From Mesorhizobium sp. (GTDB lineage Bacteria > Pseudomonadota > Alphaproteobacteria > Rhizobiales > Rhizobiaceae): DNA of 64,000 bases. The notes beneath the pieces were generated by a model. It did no database searches. It was not told the origin of the DNA and saw only the letters and a program-made list of their open reading frames with translations. Position 1 is the first letter of the stretch. Each line of letters opens with the position of its first letter. Of the stretch, positions 17,684-26,025 are shown in pieces. The stretch covers positions 1 to 64,000 of the forward strand of contig SAQE01000004.1 of the NCBI GenBank assembly GCA_004020545.1, given 5' to 3'. The position numbers and the translations under genes are program-made.

Positions 17684-19048
17684 ATGGCCGTGTCGGAAGT
17701 AGCGGGACCTCTGCCTTTCGATTGGCGCCTGGCGGCGAGGCGCCTGTTGCGCTCGCCCTTAACGACGCTTGCCATGATCGCGGCGGGGATCCTGTGCGGC
17801 CTCTATTATCCACGGTTTGCTCGTGCCATCAGCCCTGTCGCGCAGGTCTATCTGAATTTCCTCAAGATGGTCGTCCTGCCCTACCTGGTGTCGTCGGTCA
17901 TCTTCTCCATCACGGCGATGGTGCAGGACCCGAAATCGGTCCGTTACCTGGGCAAGGTGGGCATAGCTGTGCTGGTGGTGTCGTTCCTCGCCGTGATGGT
18001 GAGCGGCACATATTCGCTGATCCTGCAGCCAGGCCAGATCGAGAACCCGCAGTCGCGCATCGAGCTTGGCGAATTCATCAATTCACAAGGCAGCGTATCC
18101 ACCGATCTCGCATTCCCGTTCCAGCCACCGCCCGCCAACGGCGACACAAACGGCGAGCATTCGATCCTGCTTGACCTGGTGCCGAACAACGTCTTCAACG
18201 CGTTGGCCTCGGGCCAGACCATCCAGGTGCTGTTGTTCTGCCTGCTTTTCGGGCTGGCGATGGGCAAGATCCCTCAGCCTTCGTCGATGAGCCTGTCCCA
18301 GGCGCTCAACGCCGTCTACCGTGCCTGCACGGTGCTGACCAACTGGTTCGTTTGGGGATTGCCCTTCGCAACCTTCATCCTGATCGCCGACCAGACCGCC
18401 TCGACCGGAACCAAGCCGCTCACGTTGATGGGCGGTTACCTGCTGGTGATGGGCCTTTCCTGCCTCACGTTCCTCGCCGTCGCATTTGCAATTATCGCCA
18501 TCCGGTCGCGGCGGGGCTACTGGAGCACGATCAAGACCCTTCAGCCTCTTCTCATGGTGGCGATCACCACGCGCTCCACGGTCGCCTCGCTTCCGTGGGT
18601 CATCAACTTGTTGAGCGAGCGGCTGAGGTTCAGCCTGGTGGTCGTCGAGCTGCTCGTGCCGTTGCAAGCGGCCTTGCTGCGCACCGGCCCGGCGCTTCTC
18701 TACACCTCGGGCACCTTATTCATCGCCCAGCTCTATGGCCATCCGCTGGCAATCCCGGACCTGCTGCTCGTCGGCATCGTTTCGGCGCTTCTCGCGCTCA
18801 CGACCGGCGGCATGGGCAGCCTGCTCATCCTGTCGCAGATGTCCATCGTCTGCGGCTACCTGAAGCTTCCTTTCGAGGCCGCGTTCGCCCTGTTCGTCGC
18901 GGTGGACGCAGCCGTGGATACGCTGATGACGCTGTCCAGCGTCAGCACCATCGCGGCAAGCACGGTAATGATCGCACCCAGCCACAGGGAGGGGGCGCAG
19001 CCTGCTGAAATCGTCTCGGAAGTGCCCGAAGCCGAGCCTGTCCGATGA
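17684..19048 (+). CDS. DAACS (GltP/DctA-fold) carrier with altered ion and substrate sites
   Basis: 454 residues, glutamate-transporter fold: N-terminal helices, hairpin-1 motif TTRSTVASLP, the TM7 region LLRTGPALLYTSGTLFIAQ, and TM8 with VDAAVDTLMTLSS. Against archaeal GltPh, TM8 Asp390 and Asp394 are kept (about D408 and D412). The acidic-substrate Arg397 is Met, Asn401 is Ser and the sodium ligand Asp405 is lost. NMDGT in TM7 is replaced by a segment without Asp. It is therefore probably not a sodium/aspartate symporter. It overlaps the racemase start (ATGA) and follows a binding protein by 2 bp. Confidence 0.8.
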   Translation: MAVSEVAGPLPFDWRLAARRLLRSPLTTLAMIAAGILCGLYYPRFARAISPVAQVYLNFLKMVVLPYLVSSVIFSITAMVQDPKSVRYLGKVGIAVLVVSFLAVMVSGTYSLILQPGQIENPQSRIELGEFINSQGSVSTDLAFPFQPPPANGDTNGEHSILLDLVPNNVFNALASGQTIQVLLFCLLFGLAMGKIPQPSSMSLSQALNAVYRACTVLTNWFVWGLPFATFILIADQTASTGTKPLTLMGGYLLVMGLSCLTFLAVAFAIIAIRSRRGYWSTIKTLQPLLMVAITTRSTVASLPWVINLLSERLRFSLVVVELLVPLQAALLRTGPALLYTSGTLFIAQLYGHPLAIPDLLLVGIVSALLALTTGGMGSLLILSQMSIVCGYLKLPFEAAFALFVAVDAAVDTLMTLSSVSTIAASTVMIAPSHREGAQPAEIVSEVPEAEPVR

Positions 19049-19833
19049 TCGACGAGAGCATTCGCCCCCGGCTCGGCATCATCGGCGGCCTCGGGCCGCT
19101 TGCATCGGCCGACTTCTACTTCAAGCTGACCCGGATGACCGAGGCGCTCCGCGACAACGAACATGTACCTTCCGTCATTCTCAGCGTTCCGCAGCTGCCC
19201 GACAGGACCGAAGCGATCATCGCCGGCCATGACGGGCCGCTGGCGCCCCTGCAAGCCGCGGTCTCGACGCTCAATGCGCTTGAGGTTGCCTGCATCGCGA
19301 TGCCGTGTAACACCGCCCATCATTGGTACGGCCAACTGGCGGCGAACTCGCGCGCGGAGATCATCCATATCGGCGACGCGGTGGTGGCAGAGATCCGCCG
19401 CAATCTGAACCGGGGCTGCGTCGCGAACCTCGCAACCCGGGGCACGCTGGTTTCCGGCTTCTATCAGGACAGGATATCGGCGGCGGGGTTCGACCTCTGC
19501 CTTCCTGCAAACGCGGAGTTCCAGGAACGCGTCGACAACGCGATCGCCCTGGTCAAGGCCGGCTCTATCGCGGATGCGGCGACGGAGACCGAGCGCGCGC
19601 TTCATCTCGCGCAATTGGCCGGCGCCGATGCCGCCCTGCTCGGCTGCACAGAACTGTCGGTGGTGGCAGCCAGCCTCAACGACACGAATGGATTGATCGT
19701 CATAGACAGCAATGCGGCCTTGGCGCGAGCCTGCCTGACACGATTGGGCTATGGTGTTCAGGAAGCGCGAGGCCTGCCGACTGTGTCGCGGCTGCCGGAA
19801 CAGGATCGGTTGCCCTGGCAGCGGGCTTCGTAA
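19045..19833 (+). CDS. Aspartate/glutamate racemase family protein
   Basis: 262 residues. Both catalytic cysteines are present, C88 in MPCNTAHH and C201 in LGCTEL, with the N-terminal GIIGGLGPLASADFY typical of cofactor-independent aspartate/glutamate racemases. It should interconvert D- and L-amino acids in the cytosol by two-base chemistry. Because the coupled carrier has lost the Arg that holds acidic side chains, the true substrate may be a neutral or unusual amino acid. The ATG overlaps the carrier stop, so the three genes form one operon. Confidence 0.85.
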   Translation: MIDESIRPRLGIIGGLGPLASADFYFKLTRMTEALRDNEHVPSVILSVPQLPDRTEAIIAGHDGPLAPLQAAVSTLNALEVACIAMPCNTAHHWYGQLAANSRAEIIHIGDAVVAEIRRNLNRGCVANLATRGTLVSGFYQDRISAAGFDLCLPANAEFQERVDNAIALVKAGSIADAATETERALHLAQLAGADAALLGCTELSVVAASLNDTNGLIVIDSNAALARACLTRLGYGVQEARGLPTVSRLPEQDRLPWQRAS

Positions 19834-20036
19834 CGCCTCGATCTTTCGCCAGGTCGGGAATTTGCTCGCCGGTGGCCGGCATTCTCCAAGTCATAAGATC
19901 TTTGAGAGAATATTTTCCGCGCTCCGTTTGAGAGGAAATGCGCTTCTTTGCCCGGCCGGGCAGCATTGGCGATGCTGATGTCAAGGCTTCGCATTCCGTC
20001 AGGCCGAAATGAATTCAGGATCGCAAGGAACGCATC

Positions 20037-20888
20037 ATGTCCGAACGCGGCAACGCTTCAAAACCTCTCGTTACGTCAATCACCAGGCGCGCCGGACTTG
20101 CCGCGCTTCTCGCCGCGACATTCGCCGTCATCGGCCTCACCGCGCCGTCGCCGTCCTTCGCCGAGGACAAGAAGGCGATCAAGGTCGGCATCATCAGCGG
20201 CGAGGATGAGGATGTCTGGCGCGTCGTCACCGCCGAGGCGGCCAAGAAAGGGCTGACGATCGAGACCGTGGTCTTCAACGACTACACACAGCCCAACGAG
20301 GCGCTGGAGCGCGGCGAGATCGACGCCAACGCCTTCCAGCACAAGCCCTATCTCGACAACCAGATCAAGACGCAAGGCTATCATATCGTGCCCGTCGGCT
20401 ATACCGGCGTCTGGCCGATCGGCCTCTACTCGAAGAAGCACGCCAAGGTCGCCGACCTGCCGGAAGGCGCTGCCATCGGCCTGCCGAACGATCCTTCCAA
20501 CGAGGGCCGCGCGCTGCATGTCCTGGAGCATGAGGGCCTGATCAAGCTGAAGGACGGCACCGGCATCTTGGCGACGACCGCCGACATTGCCGAGAACCCG
20601 AAGAAGCTCGAGATCAAGGAGCTCGACGCCGGCATCGTCGGCCGCTCGGTCGACGATCTTGACGCCGCCGTGGTCAACACCGACTGGGCGCTGAAGAGCG
20701 GCCTTGGCCCGGAGAACCGCATCGCGCAGGAGCCGGTGGCCGACAATCCCTACCGCAACTTCATAGCGGTCAAGGCCGGAGCTGAGAACGAGCCTTGGGT
20801 GAAGACGCTGGTCGCCTCCTATCAGAACGAGACGGTGAAGGCCGAGTTCGACAAGGTCTACAAGGGCACCGGCATCAGCGCTTATTGA
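20037..20888 (+). CDS. metQ: MetQ/NlpA-family substrate-binding protein
   Basis: 283 residues. A signal peptide ends near PSPSFAEDKK with no lipobox Cys in view. KVGIISGEDEDVWRVV and NDYTQPNEALERGEIDANAF are clear MetQ/NlpA landmarks, as is the late NPYRNFIAVK. It binds methionine or a related compound for MetNI. AAGGAA precedes ATG 20037. The order metQ-metN-metI differs from the enterobacterial metNIQ order. Several rhizobial paralogues exist, so a ligand other than methionine is possible. Confidence 0.88.
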   Translation: MSERGNASKPLVTSITRRAGLAALLAATFAVIGLTAPSPSFAEDKKAIKVGIISGEDEDVWRVVTAEAAKKGLTIETVVFNDYTQPNEALERGEIDANAFQHKPYLDNQIKTQGYHIVPVGYTGVWPIGLYSKKHAKVADLPEGAAIGLPNDPSNEGRALHVLEHEGLIKLKDGTGILATTADIAENPKKLEIKELDAGIVGRSVDDLDAAVVNTDWALKSGLGPENRIAQEPVADNPYRNFIAVKAGAENEPWVKTLVASYQNETVKAEFDKVYKGTGISAY

Positions 20889-20975
20889 TCGGCGGCGTGG
20901 CTGGCAGGAACGGGCGGTCCGCTGCTGAGCGGGCCGCCGTCGCGTTTGCGGAAGCGGATGGAAACAGGAACAGCG

Positions 20976-22073
20976 ATGAACCAGCATGTCACGGCGCCGG
21001 CCGAAACAACGGACCCGGTGCCGGTCGGCGCAGTTCCGGCGGAAGATGTTGTCCGCCTCGTCGATCTGAAGCGCCGCTTCGGCGCAACGGCGGCGCTCGA
21101 CGGTGTCTCGCTCACTGTGCGCAAGGGCGAGATCCTCGGTATCATCGGCCGCAGCGGCGCCGGCAAGTCGACGTTGATCCGCTGCCTGAACGGCCTGGAG
21201 CGTCCGGATTCGGGCGCGGTCTTCATCGAAGGCCGCGAGATCAGCCGTCTAAGCGAGCGTGACTTGCAGCCGCTGCGGCGCCGTATCGGCATGGTCTTCC
21301 AGCACTTCAACCTTCTGTCGGCGAAGACGGTCGAGGAGAATGTCGCGCTGCCGCTCAAGATCGAAGGCCGACCGCGCGCCGAGCGTCTGGCGCGCGCCGC
21401 CGAACTGCTGCAGCTCGTCGGCCTGTCGGAGAAAGCCGAGGCTTATCCCGCGTCGCTGTCGGGCGGGCAGAAGCAGCGCGTCGGCATTGCCAGGGCGCTT
21501 GCCGCGCGACCGGCACTGCTGTTGTCCGACGAGGCGACTTCGGCGCTCGACCCCGAGACGACGCGCTCGATCCTTGCTCTGCTGAAGGACATCAATTCCA
21601 GGCTCGGCCTCACCATCTTGCTGATCACGCATGAGATGGAGGTGATCCGTTCGATCGCCGACCGCGTGACGGTGATCGATGCAGGCCGGATCGTCGAGGA
21701 GGGTGCCGTGTGGCAGGTTTTTGCCAATCCGAAATCGGAGATCACCAGAAGCCTGCTCGGCGGCATCCGGCCGCAGCTGCCGCCCGAGATCGCAAGCAGG
21801 CTTGCCGCAGGCGAAGGCGTGGAGACGATCCTCAGGATCGATGTGGCCGGCGAGGCGGCGCGTGGCGCATTGCTTTCCGATCTCGCCGCCGCGGTGCCTG
21901 GCCCGTTCCGCCTCGTGCATGGCGGCGTCGACCATGTCCAGCAGCAGCCTGTCGGCACGCTGTTCGTGGCAGTGCCCGGAGCCGACGCCGGACATCTTGC
22001 GCGGGTAACCGCATTCCTCAAAGACCGCGATGCGCGGGTGGAGGTGCTTGGCCATGTCGCCGGTTCTGTTTGA
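20976..22073 (+). CDS. metN: Methionine-type ABC transporter ATP-binding protein
   Basis: 365 residues. Walker A GRSGAGKST, Q-loop MVFQHFNLL, signature LSGGQKQRVGIARAL, Walker B ALLLSDEATSALDPET and the H-loop ITHEMEV are all intact. A C-terminal extension of about 100 residues after GGIRPQLP fits the regulatory NIL domain of MetN. ATG 20976 has AGGA 6 nt upstream; in-frame starts at 20946 (TTG) and 20958 are alternatives. It overlaps metI by 20 bp. Confidence 0.9.
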   Translation: MNQHVTAPAETTDPVPVGAVPAEDVVRLVDLKRRFGATAALDGVSLTVRKGEILGIIGRSGAGKSTLIRCLNGLERPDSGAVFIEGREISRLSERDLQPLRRRIGMVFQHFNLLSAKTVEENVALPLKIEGRPRAERLARAAELLQLVGLSEKAEAYPASLSGGQKQRVGIARALAARPALLLSDEATSALDPETTRSILALLKDINSRLGLTILLITHEMEVIRSIADRVTVIDAGRIVEEGAVWQVFANPKSEITRSLLGGIRPQLPPEIASRLAAGEGVETILRIDVAGEAARGALLSDLAAAVPGPFRLVHGGVDHVQQQPVGTLFVAVPGADAGHLARVTAFLKDRDARVEVLGHVAGSV

Positions 22074-22710
22074 ACTCCTGATCCGATCGATCTGGGAGAC
22101 GATCCTGATGACCGGTGCTTCCGGCCTCATCTCGCTGGTCTTCGGCCTGCCACTCGGCCTCGCCCTGGTTGCCACCGATCGCGGCGGTATCGCTGAAAAC
22201 CTCTGGGTGAACCGCATCCTCGGCGCCATCGTCAACGGCTTCCGCTCGGTTCCTTTCATCATCCTGCTGGTGGCATTGATCCCGGTGACGCGGCTGATCG
22301 TCGGCACTTCGATCGGCACCGGGGCGGCGATTGTTCCGCTGGCGATCGCGGCAACACCTTATTACGCCCGTATCGCCGAAGTGTCGTTGCGCGAGGTGGA
22401 TCACGGCCTGATCGAGGCGGCGCGCGCCATGGGCGGCAACCGCTGGACGATCATCCGCGAGGTGCTGGTCCCGGAGGCGCTGCCGGGCATCGTCGCCGGC
22501 TTCACGGTGACGCTGGTGACGCTTGTAGGCGCCTCGGCCATGGCCGGCGCCATCGGCGCCGGCGGGCTCGGCGACCTTGCCATCCGCTATGGCTACCAGC
22601 GTTTCGAGACCAGCGTCATGGTTGCGGTGGTCATCGTTCTGATCGTGCTCGTCTGCGGCATCCAGTGGATCGGTGACCGGCTGGTCGCGCGCCTGGATCA
22701 TCGCGGATGA
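22054..22710 (+). CDS. metI: Methionine-type ABC transporter permease
   Basis: 218 residues, about five to six membrane helices. The MetI coupling segment EVDHGLIEAARAMGGNRWTI lies near residue 115, and GAIGAGGLGDLAIRYGYQRF is highly characteristic of MetI. ATG 22054 (MSPVLFELL) sits 8 nt after GGAGG inside the end of metN, so translation is coupled. The N-terminus is otherwise normal in length. Confidence 0.92.
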   Translation: MSPVLFELLIRSIWETILMTGASGLISLVFGLPLGLALVATDRGGIAENLWVNRILGAIVNGFRSVPFIILLVALIPVTRLIVGTSIGTGAAIVPLAIAATPYYARIAEVSLREVDHGLIEAARAMGGNRWTIIREVLVPEALPGIVAGFTVTLVTLVGASAMAGAIGAGGLGDLAIRYGYQRFETSVMVAVVIVLIVLVCGIQWIGDRLVARLDHRG

Positions 22711-22850
22711 GCGACACGCGACAAGCGCATCGAACGCAATTTGCTGCAAAAGCTGGGAATCGAGCGGCGGCTTGCTCCGTTTGCAATGAGATTGGTCGGC
22801 GCGTTTCTTCACCCGCAGTGACGCGCATGTCATCGTGCGGTGGGGTCGCC

Positions 22851-22910
22851 AGAGCAATTCCAGGAAAAGTGCACAGCGGTTTTCCGTCCGGAATTGCGAA
22901 AAACAAAGAG
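22851..22910 (+). repeat. Modular palindromic intergenic repeat, copy B
   Basis: GCAATTCC (22854-22861) and GGAATTGC (22890-22897) bound a core with AAAAGTGCACAGCGG, followed by the shared linker AAAACAAAGAG. It belongs to the same family as copies at 14124 and 28119. It lies directly upstream of the oxygenase ribosome site and so is part of that leader. Confidence 0.8.
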
Positions 22911-22932
22911 TTGCCGCAGGAGGAGCCTGTCC

Positions 22933-23970
22933 ATGGCCAGAATAATTCCGGTGCTCGATCTCGACCGCTTGGAACAGGGCGCGTCGGAACTGCGGACTTT
23001 CTTGTTTGACCTGCGCACGGCCGCCCGCGATGTCGGCTTTTTCTATCTCAGCGGCCACGGCATCATCCAGCCGGAGATCGACGCGGTGCTCGACGCGGCA
23101 CGCCGCTTCTTCGCTTTGCCGGAAGCAGACAAGCTCGCCATCGAAATGGTGAAGTCGCCGCAGTTCCGCGGCTACACGCGCGCCGGCGGCGAGCTGACCA
23201 GAGGCAAAACCGACTGGCGCGAGCAGCTCGACATCGGCGTCGAGCGCACGACGATCTCGCAAGGACAGGGCGTGCCGGCTTGGACGCGGCTGCAGGGCCC
23301 GAACCAGTGGCCAGCGGCGCTGCCCGACCTGAAGCCGGCGCTGCTTGCCTGGCAGGCCAAGGCGACGGAGGTCGCGATCCGCCTGCTCAAGGCCTTCGCG
23401 CTCTCGCTCGACCAGCCGGAGGACGCCTTCGATCCGATCTATCGCGGCGAGCCCAACCATCGCATGAAGATCGTTCGCTATCCCGGTCGCGACGCTACCG
23501 GCGACGACCAGGGCGTCGGCGCGCACAAGGACGGCGGCTTCCTCACCCTTCTGCTGCAGGACGAGAACGAGGGGCTGCAGGTCGAATATGACGGCAGCTG
23601 GGTCAATGTCGATCCGATCCCGCGAACGCTCGTGGTCAATATCGGCGAGCTGCTCGAGCTGGCCTCGAACGGCTATCTGAGGGCAACCGTGCACCGCGTC
23701 GTCACGCCGCCGGCCGGTGTCGAGCGGATCTCGGTCCCGTTCTTCTTCAGCGCCCGTCTCGACGCGACGATCCCGCTGCTCGACCTGCCTGAGGAATTGG
23801 CGGCCGAAGCGCGCGGCCCGGCCAGCGATCCCGACAATCCGCTGTTCCGCAACGTCGGAACCAATGTGCTGAAGAGCCGGCTGAGGTCGCATCCCGACGT
23901 AGCGCGGCGGCACTATGCCGACCTGCTGGAAAAAGCGGCGACGGCCGGCCGAGATTTTGCGGCTACTTGA
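22933..23970 (+). CDS. Isopenicillin N synthase-like Fe(II) oxygenase
   Basis: 345 residues. The N-terminal DIOX domain shows DVGFFYLSGHGI near residue 33. The Fe site is visible as GAHKDGGFLTLLLQD (His-x-Asp, near 195) and ATVHRVVTPP (His, near 252), and the 2-oxoglutarate-binding type Arg is in ERISVPFFF. Relatives are oxygenases of the isopenicillin N synthase/2-oxoglutarate class acting on amino acids, hormones or xenobiotics. It lies 222 bp after metI in the same direction, so a role on the imported sulfur compound is conceivable. GGAGGAG precedes ATG 22933. Confidence 0.82.
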   Translation: MARIIPVLDLDRLEQGASELRTFLFDLRTAARDVGFFYLSGHGIIQPEIDAVLDAARRFFALPEADKLAIEMVKSPQFRGYTRAGGELTRGKTDWREQLDIGVERTTISQGQGVPAWTRLQGPNQWPAALPDLKPALLAWQAKATEVAIRLLKAFALSLDQPEDAFDPIYRGEPNHRMKIVRYPGRDATGDDQGVGAHKDGGFLTLLLQDENEGLQVEYDGSWVNVDPIPRTLVVNIGELLELASNGYLRATVHRVVTPPAGVERISVPFFFSARLDATIPLLDLPEELAAEARGPASDPDNPLFRNVGTNVLKSRLRSHPDVARRHYADLLEKAATAGRDFAAT

Positions 23971-24117
23971 GCGAGATTTTTTCGCGTTTTGGGCAGTTTT
24001 TGGAATTCTGTTCGTCGCAAACCGGTCGGCCAAAGCCCAAATAACGGGTGTCGTCCGGTGTTTTCCTCCCATTGCGCCGGACGGTGTTCCCCTCTGAAGG
24101 TTATGACCTTCATTTTT

Positions 24118-24150
24118 GGCCGGGCCGCTTTCGCGCCCGGCCTTTTTCTT
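24118..24150 (+). terminator. Rho-independent terminator after the oxygenase gene
   Basis: GGCCGGGC (24118-24125) pairs with GCCCGGCC (24135-24142) over a 9-nt loop and is followed by TTTTTCTTT. A textbook intrinsic terminator for the metQNI-oxygenase direction. Confidence 0.85.
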
Positions 24151-24217
24151 TGGCGCAAGGAAATCGCACTGCGGCTGCCGTCCGCAGTTGCGCAAAAGAA
24201 GAGAGGATTGGCGAGGA

Positions 24218-24525
24218 TCAGGCGAAGGCGATGCGGATCGCACCAAAGGGTCCGAAATCCGAGACGATTTGGTCGCCGTGCCGGCATTCGACCGGCCGGA
24301 TAAAGGAGCCCGACAGCACCACCTGGCCGGCCTCAATTTGCATGCCGTATTGATGCAGCCGGTTGGCGAGCCAGACGATGCCTTTGGCGGATGGTCGAGC
24401 ACGCCTGCGCCGAGCCCCGTCTCCTCGACCTCGCCGTTGCGCGACACGATGGCGCCGATCCAGCGCAGGTCCGCCTCACACGGTCCGGCCGCGCGGCCGC
24501 CGACGACGATGCCGTCAGTTAACAT
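24218..24525 (-). pseudogene. hpaH: Remnant of hpaH (2-oxo-hept-4-ene-1,7-dioate hydratase), C-terminal part
   Basis: Two adjoining minus-strand frames together read as the last ~100 residues of HpaH: first CEADLRWIGAIVSRNGEVEE and GLGAGVLDHPPK. After a one-base shift near 24394 comes IVWLANRLHQYGMQIEAGQV, then FGPFGAIRIAFA and a stop. HpaH is about 265 residues, so some 60 percent of the N-terminus is missing as well. The enzyme hydrates a homoprotocatechuate meta-cleavage product. The intact hpaR-like regulator beside it shows that an hpa degradation cluster once stood here. Confidence 0.8.
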
Positions 24526-24530
24526 GTGAA
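24519..24530. promoter_or_regulatory. Candidate MarR/HpaR operator
   Basis: TTAACATGTGAA is a near-palindrome (TTnACATGTnAA, 10 of 12 positions symmetric) between the hpaH remnant and the divergent hpaR-like gene. Short AT-flanked palindromes in this position are typical of MarR-family autoregulation. Binding is inferred. Confidence 0.5.
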
Positions 24531-24687
24531 TTACATTTTGATGGCGGAACGTCAAGCGTCGCCCTCCAGGCTGGCGCGGCTTCCGCGACAGGATTGCCGG
24601 TTTCGGCAAAATCGCGGATATAGCTGCGATCCGGACCTTAATATTTGCCGCGAGTCGTACTGGATTGGAATTTTTGGAGACCTGATT

Positions 24688-25125
24688 TTGCTACCGCCCA
24701 GCACCCGCCGCTCCTTGCCGATGGCTTTGCTTCGCGCCCGCGAAGTGATCATGGCGCATTTCCGGCCGATGCTTGCCCGCCATGACATCACCGAGCAGCA
24801 GTGGCGCGTACTGCGCGTTCTCGCCGAAACCGGTCCGCTGGAAGCGACCGAGCTTGCCAACCGCGCCTCGATCCTGCCGCCCAGCCTCACCCGCATCATC
24901 AAGGCGATGGAGGAGCGGGAGTTCATCACCCGCAACAAGGTCAAGGACGACGGCCGCCGCGCGCTGCTCGCCATCAGCCCGGCCGGCCTGGCGCTGATCG
25001 AGGAGCTGGCGCCCGAACGCGTCGCCATCTACGATGCGATCGAAAAGCGCTACGGCGCCGAAGAGCACGAGCGCCTGCTCGACATGCTGGAAAGCCTGAT
25101 CCAGTCGGAATCGGCGGAGGGCTGA
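24688..25125 (+). CDS. hpaR: MarR-family regulator, HpaR type
   Basis: About 145 residues, winged-helix MarR protein: LLRAREVIMAHFRPMLARHD, ITEQQWRVLRVLAE, LTRIIKAMEEREFITRNKVK and DDGRRALLAISPAG, closely resembling HpaR, repressor of homoprotocatechuate degradation. The start is set at TTG 24688, 8 nt after GGAG; ATG 24721 would give a shorter form cutting the first helix. The target operon appears gone apart from the hpaH remnant, so the gene may be an orphan or control other loci. Confidence 0.8.
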   Translation: MLPPSTRRSLPMALLRAREVIMAHFRPMLARHDITEQQWRVLRVLAETGPLEATELANRASILPPSLTRIIKAMEEREFITRNKVKDDGRRALLAISPAGLALIEELAPERVAIYDAIEKRYGAEEHERLLDMLESLIQSESAEG

Positions 25126-25133
25126 GCGCCTTC

Positions 25134-25236
25134 CCTTCTCCCCTTCTTGTGGGAGAAGGTGTCGCCGAAGGCGACGGATGAGGGGTGTTCCAGCGGAGTG
25201 AGACGCTGGTGCTCCCTGGAACACCCCTCATCCGTC
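25134..25236. repeat. Intergenic inverted repeats after hpaR
   Basis: A hairpin CCTTCTCCC (25134-25142)/GGGAGAAGG (25151-25159) lies 8 bp after the hpaR stop and may end its transcript. It is followed by a perfect 21-bp inverted repeat, 25173-25193 with 25216-25236 (GACGGATGAGGGGTGTTCCA plus one base). Palindromes reading GGATGAGGGGTG next to GGGAGAAGG are familiar dispersed repeats of rhizobial genomes. The livM fragment begins right after them, so they may mark a rearrangement point. Confidence 0.7.
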
Positions 25237-25246
25237 TCGGCGCTGC

Positions 25247-25751
25247 GCGATCGTCAAGGTGATCTTCGTCAATGGCGGCGACTTCACCGGCGGCGCCTTC
25301 GGCATCGTCGCGCCGGCGAGCAGCTTCGACACGCTGCGCCCGCATTACTGGGTCGCGCTTGCGCTGATGGTTGCCCACCGCGCTCGCCATCCGCGCGCTA
25401 ATGCGCTCGCGCTACGGCCTGGCGCTGATCGCCGTGCGCGACGACGAGATGGCGGCCCCCGCCAACGGCATCGACACGCTCAAGGTCAAGGTCGCCGCCT
25501 TCGCCGGCAGCGCCTTCATCGCCGGCAGCCTCTACACCTACTACATCTTCCATGTCGGGCCGGACTCGGTGTTCGATCTCGACTGGATGCTCTTGCCGCT
25601 GATGATGACCGTGGTCGGCGGCACCGGCGGGCTGCTCGGCCTGATCCTCGGCGCGCTGTGATGTATGCCCGGCCTGACCATCATTATGGCGATGCTTTTC
25701 CTGCCAAAGGGGCTGACGGGGAGCTTTGGGCGCAGGGGGCGGACGGCCTGA
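25247..25751 (+). pseudogene. livM: Broken livM (branched-chain amino-acid ABC permease)
   Basis: LivM-like sequence is spread over three frames. VNGGDFTGGAFGIVAP comes first; a shift near 25370 leads to LIAVRDDEMAAPANGIDTLK and MMTVVGGTGGLLGLILGAL. After another break near 25660 the C-terminal tail reads GLTIIMAMLFLPKGLTGSFG and stops at 25751. The N-terminal half is missing and the final helices are shortened. No other liv genes are nearby. It is a decayed fragment, unlikely to make a working permease. Confidence 0.75.
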
Positions 25752-26025
25752 CACTGACGTCGGGAATGCGCCGTCACTTCGCGGAAGTACCCCCTAAGGT
25801 CCGGTCATCGACAAAACTGCTGACGTTGCGAACGCGGTCCCATTATGCACAACGGCAGCCTGCCGTTCGACATGAGGAGTGCATAAGAACCCACTTCCAA
25901 TGTATCATTGCATAGCTAGGTGCTTTCATCGTTTGGACGCAATCAACGACCCGGTTACGTCAAACCACATGTGCACTGAAACGACACCGGAGCGGTACGC
26001 GTTGCGGCGGGATACGCGAACTGAG

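Noticed and set aside
19834-20036. Possible SAM riboswitch ahead of metQ
   Set aside because: No SAM-I or SAM-II conserved boxes could be matched, only unrelated short hairpins.
22018-24609. An 863-codon open frame on the minus strand across metI and the oxygenase gene
   Set aside because: Antisense to genes with intact motifs. Only its first portion (24390-24525) matches a protein family, and that part is the hpaH remnant listed separately.
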